A DNA stretch of 64,000 nucleotides, from contig JAFWQJ010000020.1 in the NCBI GenBank assembly GCA_017545185.1, forward strand, positions 1-64,000, in the 5' to 3' direction. Source of the stretch: Oscillospiraceae bacterium. Its GTDB lineage: Bacteria; Bacillota; Clostridia; Oscillospirales; Ruminococcaceae. The notes below the pieces were generated by a model that was not told the DNA's origin, ran no database searches, and saw nothing but the letters and a program-made list of their open reading frames with translations. The position numbers were made by a program, and so were the translations under genes. Below are positions 23,888 to 31,676 of the stretch, one piece after another; positions within the stretch are counted from its first letter, which is position 1; every line of letters begins with the position of its first letter.

Positions 23888-26365
23888 TTGCAGCAAAATC
23901 ATTTCAAATCCCTTGCGCCCGCGAATGACATCAAGGGCGTGGAATCGTATATCGAATGGCTGGACGGGATCGTCAGCGGCGAAAACAGCGATACCTTCGG
24001 CAACATCGCCATGACCGGCGATCTGGGCATCGGCAAAAGCAGCGTCGTCCGCACGTTTGAGCGCCAAAAGCATTACAAGTTCATCTATCTCTCCGCGAGT
24101 GATCTGGGCTACCGGTTTGACGAAAAGCAGCCGGATGCCGAAGCGGAACAGAAGCGCAACGAGGAGATTCAGCGGAGACTGGAAAAGGATCTGCTGGTGC
24201 AGCTGATCGCGCTCTGCAGGCGTTCGGATATCCCGAAAAGCCGGTTCCGTATGGTGCCGGAGAACGGCTCGCCTTTTTTGCTGAAAGCGTATTCGTTCCT
24301 CTGCGGCATCTCTGCGCTCTGCGGCGGAATGCTGGCCGTCAACAGACTGACAGCGCAGACCGTTTATCCGGGCAGTCTTTCGCTGTGGCCATGGATCGGC
24401 CTTGCAGGATTTCTTGGACTCAGCGTCTGGTTCTGGAGCAACCGGCTGTTTCAGAATTACCGGCTTTCCAAGCTGTCGTTCGGCACGGACAAGACTTATT
24501 CCGCGAGTGCTGAGATCAATCCGCAGACACTGGAACCCGAAACGCTGGACACCAACCTCCACGAGATCCTCTATCTGTTTGAGCGGCTTGCAAAGAAAAA
24601 GCATCTGTTCAAAAAGCGGCGTGCTGTTTTTATCATCGAAGACCTTGACCGCTACCCCTCGGATATCTGCATTCCGATTCTGACGAAGCTCAGACAGATC
24701 AACAGTATGCTGAACAACCGTTACCGGAATCAGCACGGCGGCTACGGCCTGCATTACAAATTCATTTACCTGCTGAATGACCGCATCTTTGATGCTTCCG
24801 AAAGCAGCAAAACGATTTCCGAAAAAGACCCCTACAAGTTCTTTGACGTGATTATCCCCGTGCTGCCGAAGCTTGGGTTTACGAACAGCTCGGAAACAAT
24901 CCGTCAAACATTCGAAAATTATAGTATTGAATCTAATTTCATTTCAGAAATCGGTAAATACATTTATGATTATAGAAAACTGCGCGACATTGAGAATGAA
25001 TTTTTTGTTTATTATATGAAATTTAAAAAAATGGCATCTAACACCAGTTTACTAGCCTTTGTAACATATAAAATTTTCTTCAAGGAAAAATATGATTTAC
25101 TATTTAAAAAAGATGAAGATACAGGTGAGCCACAAAATGGTTTACTAAAATGCTTCTTAAATCACGATTTCGCATCCCACAATTCCGTCGGATTTGAAAA
25201 ATCGCTTGAATCATACTTCATGAAAGACTTATTCGTAATTTTACAAACAGATTCCGCTACCATTCGCAAATGGCTAAAGAATTATCCTGCTAACAGTGCC
25301 GAAAATGAAAATCTCATAAATATTAATTTATCCGGATTAAATCTTTCATCTATGGAACTCGACCATATATCTTTAATAGGAGCTCGACTTGTCAACACAA
25401 ACCTGCAAAATACCAACTTGTCATTTTCTAATTTAAAAGATGCGAATTTACACAGTGCTAATTTATCCAGTGCCACATTAAGTCACGCAATTTTAAGTAA
25501 TGCCGATTTACAAAGTGCAAATTTAGCACATGCAGATTTAACTGAAGCTATATTAATCGGCGCAAAATTAAACAGAGCTCATTTATTTCATGCTACACTA
25601 TTGGATGCTAAATTAAACGGAGCTGATTTAACATCTGCGAACCTAAATGGTGCACGTTTAAGCAGAGCTATCTTAACCGAAGCCATTTTGGACTATGCCT
25701 TTATTAATACTGCTAGTTTTGTTCATGCCAATTTGAAAAAAGCACAACTAAAATGGACTCATTTAGCTAATGCCAGTTTTCAGCACGCCATTCTAACTGG
25801 CGCAAGTCTAATTAACGCAAACCTAGTTAAAGCTTACTTGACTGATACAGATTTAACCGATGCAAAATTAAACAATTCAAACTTATCCCGAGCCAACTTA
25901 ACAAACGCAACATTGACTAATGCTGTTTTAATCGGCACCAATATGACAAAAGCACGATTGCAGAACGCGATTCTTCACAACGTCAATTTAGCTAATACTA
26001 AACTAGTCAGAGCTTGTTTAATTGGAACTGATTTCAAAGAATCATACAATCTTTCATTAGCAAAATGGAAAAAAGCAAGATACTGTCTTTCATCCCCAAA
26101 TGGTTTATGCTCATTTGCTGAAAAATGTGAACATGTGAACGAATTCGGAATCAAAGAATGCTGTTTACATAATTCACATACCAACTTTCCTAGCAGATTT
26201 AACCCTCAAGCCAACCAAATGATAAAAGTAGATATAAACGATACCCTCGTTCCTCCGCCCGTCCCCGCAGAAGAAGCACCCGTCTCCGAATCAGACGACA
26301 GCACCAACAAAAAATCCGCATCTGCTCCCCCGCCGAAAAAGCACAAAAAGAAAAAGCGCAAATAA
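23888..26365 (+). CDS. YobI/KAP-type membrane P-loop NTPase fused to pentapeptide repeats
   Basis: An 825-residue protein. Walker A is GDLGIGKS (44-51) and Walker B FIIEDLDR (248-255). Two membrane helices (about 133-151 and 164-184) interrupt the NTPase, as in KAP/YobI families, some of which serve in phage defence. Residues about 475-720 are pentapeptide repeats of A-x-L-x-x type (SNADLQSANLAHADLTEAIL and many more), forming a right-handed beta-helix. The C-terminus is Pro-rich and ends in a Lys-rich tail. The TTG start follows GGGGTGA; GTG at 23879 is the alternative. From about 24900 to 26235 the DNA turns markedly AT-rich with different codon use, while both ends match the genome. This suggests a mosaic gene with an acquired C-terminal part. 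Function is inferred, possibly defence. Confidence 0.85.
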   Translation: MQQNHFKSLAPANDIKGVESYIEWLDGIVSGENSDTFGNIAMTGDLGIGKSSVVRTFERQKHYKFIYLSASDLGYRFDEKQPDAEAEQKRNEEIQRRLEKDLLVQLIALCRRSDIPKSRFRMVPENGSPFLLKAYSFLCGISALCGGMLAVNRLTAQTVYPGSLSLWPWIGLAGFLGLSVWFWSNRLFQNYRLSKLSFGTDKTYSASAEINPQTLEPETLDTNLHEILYLFERLAKKKHLFKKRRAVFIIEDLDRYPSDICIPILTKLRQINSMLNNRYRNQHGGYGLHYKFIYLLNDRIFDASESSKTISEKDPYKFFDVIIPVLPKLGFTNSSETIRQTFENYSIESNFISEIGKYIYDYRKLRDIENEFFVYYMKFKKMASNTSLLAFVTYKIFFKEKYDLLFKKDEDTGEPQNGLLKCFLNHDFASHNSVGFEKSLESYFMKDLFVILQTDSATIRKWLKNYPANSAENENLININLSGLNLSSMELDHISLIGARLVNTNLQNTNLSFSNLKDANLHSANLSSATLSHAILSNADLQSANLAHADLTEAILIGAKLNRAHLFHATLLDAKLNGADLTSANLNGARLSRAILTEAILDYAFINTASFVHANLKKAQLKWTHLANASFQHAILTGASLINANLVKAYLTDTDLTDAKLNNSNLSRANLTNATLTNAVLIGTNMTKARLQNAILHNVNLANTKLVRACLIGTDFKESYNLSLAKWKKARYCLSSPNGLCSFAEKCEHVNEFGIKECCLHNSHTNFPSRFNPQANQMIKVDINDTLVPPPVPAEEAPVSESDDSTNKKSASAPPPKKHKKKKRK

Positions 26366-26370
26366 ACACA

Positions 26371-26410
26371 AACAACCGGAGACGTCCCCGCCTCCGGTTG
26401 TTGTTTTGTT
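26371..26410. terminator. Terminator after the NTPase/pentapeptide gene
   Basis: AACAACCGGAG and CTCCGGTTGTT form an 11-bp stem followed by GTTTTGTTT on plus. The convergent CotH gene ends just beyond, so it may act on both strands. Confidence 0.85.
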
Positions 26411-26415
26411 TGATC

Positions 26416-29034
26416 TTATTTTCCGAGCACACGCTTTTTCAGCAGGCTGAGATCCTTGACCGTAATGGTCTGGGAGTTATCGAGGTCATACTTCTTCGCG
26501 TTTGCCTCGGAGAGCGTGCCCTTCTTCAGCAGATAGCTCTGCAGCCGCTGCACATCGGTCTTGGTGAAGGCGCCGCTTGCAGTCGTGGTCTTGCCGCTGA
26601 GGAACGAGGTCATCTGGGTCTTGGCATTTTCCGCGCGGGAATTCCAGAATGTACGGATCTTCTCGACCTCATTCTTGAACATCTCGGTATAATCGACCGG
26701 CTCTGTGGAAACCGGCTGCTGACCTGCACCGGGCTGCCATGCGCCGCCGGGCTGCTGAGCACCGGCTCCCGGCTGCTGTGCACCGGCTCCCGGCTGCTGT
26801 GCGCCCGCACCGGGCTGCTGCCATCCGCCCTGCTGCCAGCCGCCTGCACCGGGCTGCTGACCCGCCTCGGCACCCTGACCGTCCGCAGCACCCTGCTGCT
26901 GACCGGCCCAGTCGCCCATGTTGAAGTCACCCATGTTAAAGTCGCCCATGTTGAAATCGCCCATATTGAAGTCTCCGATGTTGAAGCCGCCCCAGCCGCC
27001 GTTATCCGGCTGCATGGAGAAACGCTCCAGCGTCGCGATCATCGAGGTCTGATAAACAGATTCGAGCTGGTTGATCCGCTGCACGACCTTGGATGCCTGA
27101 TAGCAGTTATCGCACTGGTCGTTGTAGCAGGTCAGGAACATGGTGCGGAACTGCTCGTTGTTCTCGAGCAGGCCGAAGAACAGCTTGGTGATCCATGTGT
27201 TCTTCGAGCGCAGGGAGTTGATCGCATTGGTGCTTGCATTGCTCTGGCCGTAGAGACCTGCGCAGTATTCGGTATCGAACAGGATGAAGCGCCATCTGCC
27301 GTCCGCATAGGGCTTGTTCGGATCGACGACCTCTGTTTTCCAGAGTGCGTAGTTATTGTTGCCGAAGTCGCTGTTGCCGACGATCAGCTCCGTCGCGAAG
27401 TAATCTGCGAGGCTTTCGAGATCCATCAGTGCTTCAAACTGATCGTAGATGCCTGCGTCGCTGTAATTCGCGGAATTCGCGAGCCGCTTGAGCTCCTCGT
27501 AATCCGCCCAGCCCTGATCGGTGCCGTCGGAGAGCTCATCGGTCTTGATCATGCAAACGCTGCCCTGCTTGACCTTGTAGTGATCGGCGATGTACTCCTT
27601 GCCGATCTTCTCAACGATATTGTAGGTGCCCCAGAACTCGCCGTCGAGGAAGACGACGCATTCAGTCTGTGCCTGCGTACCGTATGCACGGTCGCCGACC
27701 ATTTCCTGATTCAGGCGGTCGCGGATCTTGGTCTTGTCATCGTTGCCGCCGTTGCGGAGCGTGATTTTATCGAAGGAATCAATGACCTTGCCGTTGATGT
27801 TGGTCAGCTGGCCGTTGAAGAAATCGTAATCGAGCTTTGCGGTGCCGTAATCGGCGCGCGCATAGAGGTTAAAGCTCTTCTGTGCGGCCGCACGCGTCCA
27901 AGCACCGTGCATCCGGATGCCGACGCCCGCGGAATAGGTCGCCTTGCCCTTTTCAAAGACGGTGATATGTGCAGGACGCTCCCACTCTCTGCCTTCCTGC
28001 GTATAGTTTGCAGGATGATTGCCGCCGCCGAACATCACCATTCCGCCGCCGCCGGATTCGCGGTAGATCTTGCCCTTGACGTAGATACCCTTTTCATCGT
28101 CAAAGAGATTGTCCGGATCGGAGACCAGCGAGATGACGCGCATATTCATCGCGTAATCGTTCTGGGTATAGCCGATGAAGTAGGTCTTTGTTGCGATATC
28201 GGAAACATTGCCGCTTGCATCGACTGCGATCGCACGGACGATCATCGCCTTATCGACCGGATTTTCCGGTGCCTTGTAGCCGTCAGCGATATCGGTGATC
28301 GCGGAATAGACATTTTCCTCGGAGGACTTGTCATAGACCTGGATCGCGCCGGAATACCGGGTCGAGGAGGTCGTCGGATCGCTGCCGTCGAGCGTGTAGT
28401 AGATCGACGTGCCGGACTGACCGCTCAGTGTCAGATTGAAGCCGCTGGAATAGAAGCCGCTGTCCTGCGAGAAGGTCGGCTCCGGAACGATGATCTGCTC
28501 GATCGCGCCGGCAGAATTGGTGCTGCCCGGGGTCAGCTTGTTCAGGACCGCGAAGGTCTCGCTGCCGTCCGGGACTCTGCCGAATGCGGTATCATCCGCG
28601 AGTGCGGGAACATCCGCGGTTTCCAGCAGACCGCCGCCGGAATTGGAAAGCAGGATCTTCTCGCCGCTCTTGGAGAGGCCGAAGCCTGCGCCCTGAACGC
28701 TGCTGCCTTCCTCGACGCCGCAGTAAACGGTCAGATAGCCGTTGCCTGCAATGGTCGTGCCGGCCGGGATCGTGTAGCGCATCGGCTGCGCGTCGTCGTC
28801 GGAGATGCCGAAGCCGCCGACATTGACCGCAGAACCGCTGGTGTTGTAGAGCTCCACATAATCGTAGAACTGACCGTCTGCCGCCGCGACTGTTGTATTT
28901 TTGGTGCAGACCTCATTGATCACGATACTGCCTGCTGCAAGCACGGAGAACGACGGCATTGCCGAAAATGCACTTGCTGCAAGCATCACGCTGAGTCCCG
29001 CCGCAGCTGCGCGGCGGCATGTCTTTTGTATCAT
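26416..29034 (-). CDS. Secreted CotH-type kinase-fold protein with lamin-tail domain and dockerin-like C-terminus
   Basis: An 872-residue exported protein. After the signal peptide (to about 33) comes a lamin-tail domain (INEVCTKN... YDYVELYNTS), a chitobiase-type beta-sandwich (SIYYTLDGSDPTTSS) and a large CotH domain (about 320-650; RMHGAWTRAAAQKSFNLYAR, KITLRNGGNDDKTKIRDRL, FILFDTEYCAGLYG). Then follow five GDFNM-type repeats and a Gln/Pro/Gly/Ala-rich stretch of QQPGAGA units. The C-terminus (TDVQRLQSYLLKKG... YDLDNSQTITVKDLSLLKKRV) is dockerin-like; only the second calcium segment looks intact. GAAGGGGG precedes the chosen ATG. CotH proteins with dockerins are known from ruminococcal cellulosomes; their role is unclear. 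Confidence 0.88.
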   Translation of the reverse strand: MIQKTCRRAAAAGLSVMLAASAFSAMPSFSVLAAGSIVINEVCTKNTTVAAADGQFYDYVELYNTSGSAVNVGGFGISDDDAQPMRYTIPAGTTIAGNGYLTVYCGVEEGSSVQGAGFGLSKSGEKILLSNSGGGLLETADVPALADDTAFGRVPDGSETFAVLNKLTPGSTNSAGAIEQIIVPEPTFSQDSGFYSSGFNLTLSGQSGTSIYYTLDGSDPTTSSTRYSGAIQVYDKSSEENVYSAITDIADGYKAPENPVDKAMIVRAIAVDASGNVSDIATKTYFIGYTQNDYAMNMRVISLVSDPDNLFDDEKGIYVKGKIYRESGGGGMVMFGGGNHPANYTQEGREWERPAHITVFEKGKATYSAGVGIRMHGAWTRAAAQKSFNLYARADYGTAKLDYDFFNGQLTNINGKVIDSFDKITLRNGGNDDKTKIRDRLNQEMVGDRAYGTQAQTECVVFLDGEFWGTYNIVEKIGKEYIADHYKVKQGSVCMIKTDELSDGTDQGWADYEELKRLANSANYSDAGIYDQFEALMDLESLADYFATELIVGNSDFGNNNYALWKTEVVDPNKPYADGRWRFILFDTEYCAGLYGQSNASTNAINSLRSKNTWITKLFFGLLENNEQFRTMFLTCYNDQCDNCYQASKVVQRINQLESVYQTSMIATLERFSMQPDNGGWGGFNIGDFNMGDFNMGDFNMGDFNMGDWAGQQQGAADGQGAEAGQQPGAGGWQQGGWQQPGAGAQQPGAGAQQPGAGAQQPGGAWQPGAGQQPVSTEPVDYTEMFKNEVEKIRTFWNSRAENAKTQMTSFLSGKTTTASGAFTKTDVQRLQSYLLKKGTLSEANAKKYDLDNSQTITVKDLSLLKKRVLGK
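26911..26985 (-). repeat. Five tandem 15-bp units encoding a GDFNM-type repeat
   Basis: Five near-identical 15-base units (GTCGCCCATGTTGAA and variants on plus) lie in the CotH gene between the kinase fold and the Gln/Pro/Gly-rich linker. Most changes are at third codon positions (GTCGCC/GTCACC, TTGAA/TTAAA), so the peptide repeat appears to be kept. Confidence 0.85.
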
Positions 29035-29231
29035 ACCTGATACCCCCTTCTGAAGATTACGCATTTCCATAGACATCGGAGCTTACCGCTCTTTTCTGTC
29101 TATATCATGCCATATCAACCTTAAACAAAACTGAAACAGTATTAACTTATTTTATACCCATTTTATATTTTTCAAGTATTTCCGATATCACCGCAAGATA
29201 ATCCTGAATAAGCATTTAATGTAATATTTCA

Positions 29232-29275
29232 AATAAAATATACATCCGGTACTGCGTCACTGCAATACCGGATGT
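29232..29275 (-). terminator. Terminator after the PRPP synthetase gene
   Basis: On the minus strand ACATCCGGTA and TACCGGATGT form a ten-base perfect stem followed by ATATTTTATTT. Confidence 0.85.
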
Positions 29276-29282
29276 TTGTCAG

Positions 29283-30437
29283 TTATTTTGCAGCTCGCTG
29301 CTTCTCGAGCAGTGCCTGGATCTTGTCGTGCGGATTGATGACCGTGGTAATGGAAACATCGTGATTGATCGCCGCGATGAAGTAGGCCGCGTACTTGGAA
29401 ACATCGACCTCATGGAACCACTCGCGCTTCAGCAGCTCCGGCATACGGTAGGTCAGGTTCGTGCCGAACACGGCATCGAGCGTGCCGTCCGCATAGGCCT
29501 TGTCGAACTGCTCAAGACCGTGCGTGAACAGACCGTAGGTCGCATAAGCGATCATGCAGGAAGCCCCGCGGGATTTGAGGTTCTGCGCAAGGTCGAGCAT
29601 CGAGCCGCCGGACGCGATGATATCGTCAGCGACGAACACGGTCTTGCCCTCGACCGGATTGCCGAGGTACTCATGTGCGACGATCGGGTTCTTGCCGTCC
29701 ACGACGCGGGAGTAGTCTCTGCGCTTATAGAACATGCCGAGATTGACGCCCAGCATGGTCGCGTAGTACATGTTTCTGCCGAGTGCACCCTCATCCGGGC
29801 TGATGACCATGAACTTCTCCGGCGACATATCGAGGTCGGGGAAGGTCTTTAACATGGTTTTCAGAACCTGATAGGACGGGATGACGTTGTCGATGCCCAT
29901 GAGCGGAACGGCATTGTTCACGCGGGGATCGTGCGCGTCAAAGGTGATGATATTGTCAACGCCCATTGCCTGAAGCTCCTGCAGTGCACAGGCACAGTCA
30001 AGGGATTCGCGGTAGTTTCTGCGGTGCTGTCTGCCGCCGTAAAGGAGCGGCATGATGATGTTGAGGCGGTGCGCCTTGCCGGAGGCCGCCTGAATAATGC
30101 GCTTGAGATCCTGATAGTGGTCGTCCGGGGACATACAGTTGACCTTGTCGAACATTTTGTACTGGATGCTGTAATTGCCGACATCAATGACAATGAACAG
30201 ATCCAGGCCGCGGATCGTGGACTTGATGAGTCCCTTTCCGTCACCGGAGGCGAAGCGCGGGCATTCACATTCGATCAGATAGCTTTCGTCCGGAAAGCCG
30301 TTTTCGTTTGCCCATGCAACGAGGTAGCTGTTGACCTTTTCAGCGAGCTGTTCCGCGCCGGGCATCGCAATGATCCCGAGCGGGGCAACGCTCTTTCGGT
30401 TGTGATAAAGCTCATCAGTAGCAGCAGCAGCAGACAT
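29283..30437 (-). CDS. prs: Ribose-phosphate pyrophosphokinase (PRPP synthetase)
   Basis: A 384-residue phosphoribosyltransferase-fold enzyme, longer than the usual bacterial Prs of about 315. The PRPP-binding motif is VFVADDIIASGGSML, and the GGRQHRRNYRESL and TFDAHDPR blocks match ATP and ribose-phosphate sites of the family. It makes PRPP from ribose 5-phosphate and ATP for nucleotide, His and Trp synthesis. AGGAAG lies nine bases before the chosen ATG (MSAAAATDELY). It forms a minus-strand pair with the pyrophosphatase upstream. The extra length suggests the longer PRPP-synthetase subgroup of Clostridia. Confidence 0.9.
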   Translation of the reverse strand: MSAAAATDELYHNRKSVAPLGIIAMPGAEQLAEKVNSYLVAWANENGFPDESYLIECECPRFASGDGKGLIKSTIRGLDLFIVIDVGNYSIQYKMFDKVNCMSPDDHYQDLKRIIQAASGKAHRLNIIMPLLYGGRQHRRNYRESLDCACALQELQAMGVDNIITFDAHDPRVNNAVPLMGIDNVIPSYQVLKTMLKTFPDLDMSPEKFMVISPDEGALGRNMYYATMLGVNLGMFYKRRDYSRVVDGKNPIVAHEYLGNPVEGKTVFVADDIIASGGSMLDLAQNLKSRGASCMIAYATYGLFTHGLEQFDKAYADGTLDAVFGTNLTYRMPELLKREWFHEVDVSKYAAYFIAAINHDVSITTVINPHDKIQALLEKQRAAK

Positions 30438-30510
30438 AATCCGGTACTTCCTTTCCATTCCTCATTTTTTTACAGTCAGCCCTTATGCGGCAGGCTGTAT
30501 CGTCCTTCGG

Positions 30511-31041
30511 TCATTTGCAGAAGTATTCCACATAGCGGTCAATATCCGCGCGGATGATCTCGCGGGCTGCATCGGCGTCTCCGAATTCATCCACTGCTGT
30601 CGATTTCTTCTCGAGCTCTTTGTAGACGGAGAAGAAATGCACCATTTCCTCGACGATATGCGGCGGAAGATCCGCGATATCGTGATAGCTGTTGTAATTC
30701 GGATCATCGAACGGGATCGCAATGATCTTGTCGTCCCGGTGACCCTGATCGAGCATACGAATGACGCCGATCGGATAACAGCGAACCAGCGTCATGGGAA
30801 AGAGCGTCTCGGAGCAGAGCACCAGCACATCCAGAGGATCATTGTCATCCGCGTAGGTACGCGGGATCAGCCCGTAGTTTGCGGGATAATGCGTGGAAGT
30901 ATGCAAAATGCGGTCCAGCTGAAGCAGACCTGTCTCCTTGTCCAGCTCATATTTATTTTTACTCCCTTTCGGGATCTCGACAACGGCTACAAAGTCGTCA
31001 GGCGTGATGCGTTTCGGGTTTATATTATGCCAGATATTCAT
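30511..31041 (-). CDS. ppa: Inorganic pyrophosphatase
   Basis: A 176-residue type I (soluble) pyrophosphatase. The metal-binding motif DDNDPLDVLVL and the HYPANYGLIPRTYADD segment are clear, together with IPKGSKNKYELDKETG near the N-terminus. It hydrolyses pyrophosphate to phosphate and pulls biosynthetic reactions forward. AGGAAAGG precedes the ATG; a TTG one codon earlier is less likely. A promoter lies at 31095-31123. It is the first gene before prs. Confidence 0.95.
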   Translation of the reverse strand: MNIWHNINPKRITPDDFVAVVEIPKGSKNKYELDKETGLLQLDRILHTSTHYPANYGLIPRTYADDNDPLDVLVLCSETLFPMTLVRCYPIGVIRMLDQGHRDDKIIAIPFDDPNYNSYHDIADLPPHIVEEMVHFFSVYKELEKKSTAVDEFGDADAAREIIRADIDRYVEYFCK

Positions 31042-31094
31042 CAAATCAACCTTTCCTGCACTGTGTATCGAGATGAGGTGTATCGGACATCTTC

Positions 31095-31123
31095 AGTATA
31101 TCATAAATCGGCCTGAAAGTCAA
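31095..31123 (-). promoter_or_regulatory. Sigma-A promoter of ppa
   Basis: On the minus strand TTGACT and TATACT are spaced by 17 bases, about 55 bases before the ppa start. Confidence 0.78.
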
Positions 31124-31290
31124 TCGGCATTCGGATTTTTGTGATATTGCATGAAATCTTTTCCGGCATTGCGAGATGCATTTGCGCCGGCGGGGCGCTC
31201 CCCTCCCGCAGCCGCCTTATGAAAACCGCACAAAGTCTCTGAGAGCCCCGTTCCGCGTTTTGGCAATCTGTCAAATCTGATGCTTCCTTC

Positions 31291-31319
31291 TTGACAAATC
31301 CGCCTTCATCCGCTATAAT
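31291..31319 (+). promoter_or_regulatory. Consensus sigma-A promoter of the feo operon
   Basis: TTGACA and TATAAT are perfect and 17 bases apart, 115 bases before feoA. An iron-repressor-like box begins six bases after the -10. Confidence 0.9.
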
Positions 31320-31324
31320 GATTA

Positions 31325-31346
31325 TAGGTTAGGGTAACCTAACCTA
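31325..31346 (+). promoter_or_regulatory. DtxR/IdeR-like operator over the transcription start
   Basis: TAGGTTAGGGTAACCTA (31325-31341) is an inverted repeat, extended by a further ACCTA half-site. It closely resembles the DtxR-family box (TTAGGTTAGSCTAACCTAA) and lies where RNA polymerase would be blocked, fitting iron-dependent repression of feoAB. Confidence 0.75.
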
Positions 31347-31353
31347 TTGCAAG

Positions 31354-31376
31354 AAGGCCGGACATCGACCGGCCTT
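31354..31376 (+). promoter_or_regulatory. Leader hairpin between the two operators
   Basis: AAGGCCGG and CCGGCCTT form an eight-base perfect stem around a seven-base loop, followed by GCTTTAC. It lies in the feo leader between two iron-box-like sequences. It could be a weak attenuator; there is no full T-run. Confidence 0.5.
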
Positions 31377-31390
31377 GCTTTACGGTATAA

Positions 31391-31413
31391 AAGTTAGCTA
31401 AACCTAACCTATT
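31391..31413 (+). promoter_or_regulatory. Second DtxR-like box in the feo leader
   Basis: AGTTAGCTAAACCTAACCTA carries TTAG and CTAA half-sites like the upstream box, with the right side (AACCTAACCTA) almost identical. It lies about 20 bases before feoA and may add to repression. Confidence 0.55.
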
Positions 31414-31434
31414 GGAGATTTGCGGAGGGTATAT

Positions 31435-31656
31435 ATGAATACACTGAAGGATACGCCGGTCGGCGCAACGGTCACCGTGAAAAAGCTGCACGGCGAGGGC
31501 GCGATCAAGCGCAGGATCATGGACATGGGCATGACAAAGGGCACCGCCGTGACGGTCAGAAAGGTCGCGCCGCTGGGCGATCCGCTGGAGCTGACCGTGC
31601 GCGGCTATGAGCTGAGCCTCAGAAAAGCCGATGCGGCAATGATCGAGGTCGAGTAA
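31435..31656 (+). CDS. feoA: Ferrous iron transport protein A
   Basis: A 73-residue SH3-like FeoA protein: MNTLKDTPVGATVTV, then RRIMDMGMTKGTAVTV and the C-terminal GYELSLRKADAAMIEVE block. FeoA is a small cytoplasmic partner of FeoB. GGAGGG lies well before the ATG; five codons of open frame upstream are excluded. Two iron-box-like sequences in its leader suggest control by a DtxR-family repressor. feoB follows 20 bases later. Confidence 0.94.
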   Translation: MNTLKDTPVGATVTVKKLHGEGAIKRRIMDMGMTKGTAVTVRKVAPLGDPLELTVRGYELSLRKADAAMIEVE

Positions 31657-31676
31657 TTCATCAGGAGGTGTCAACC

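Noticed and set aside
25440-26040. Regular repeats suggesting a CRISPR array or satellite.
   Set aside because: The 15-base period is the codon pattern of pentapeptide repeats; units vary and there are no spacers.
26700-26910. Repeats of CCGGGCTGCTG type as a possible mobile element.
   Set aside because: They encode QQPGAGA units in the CotH protein frame.
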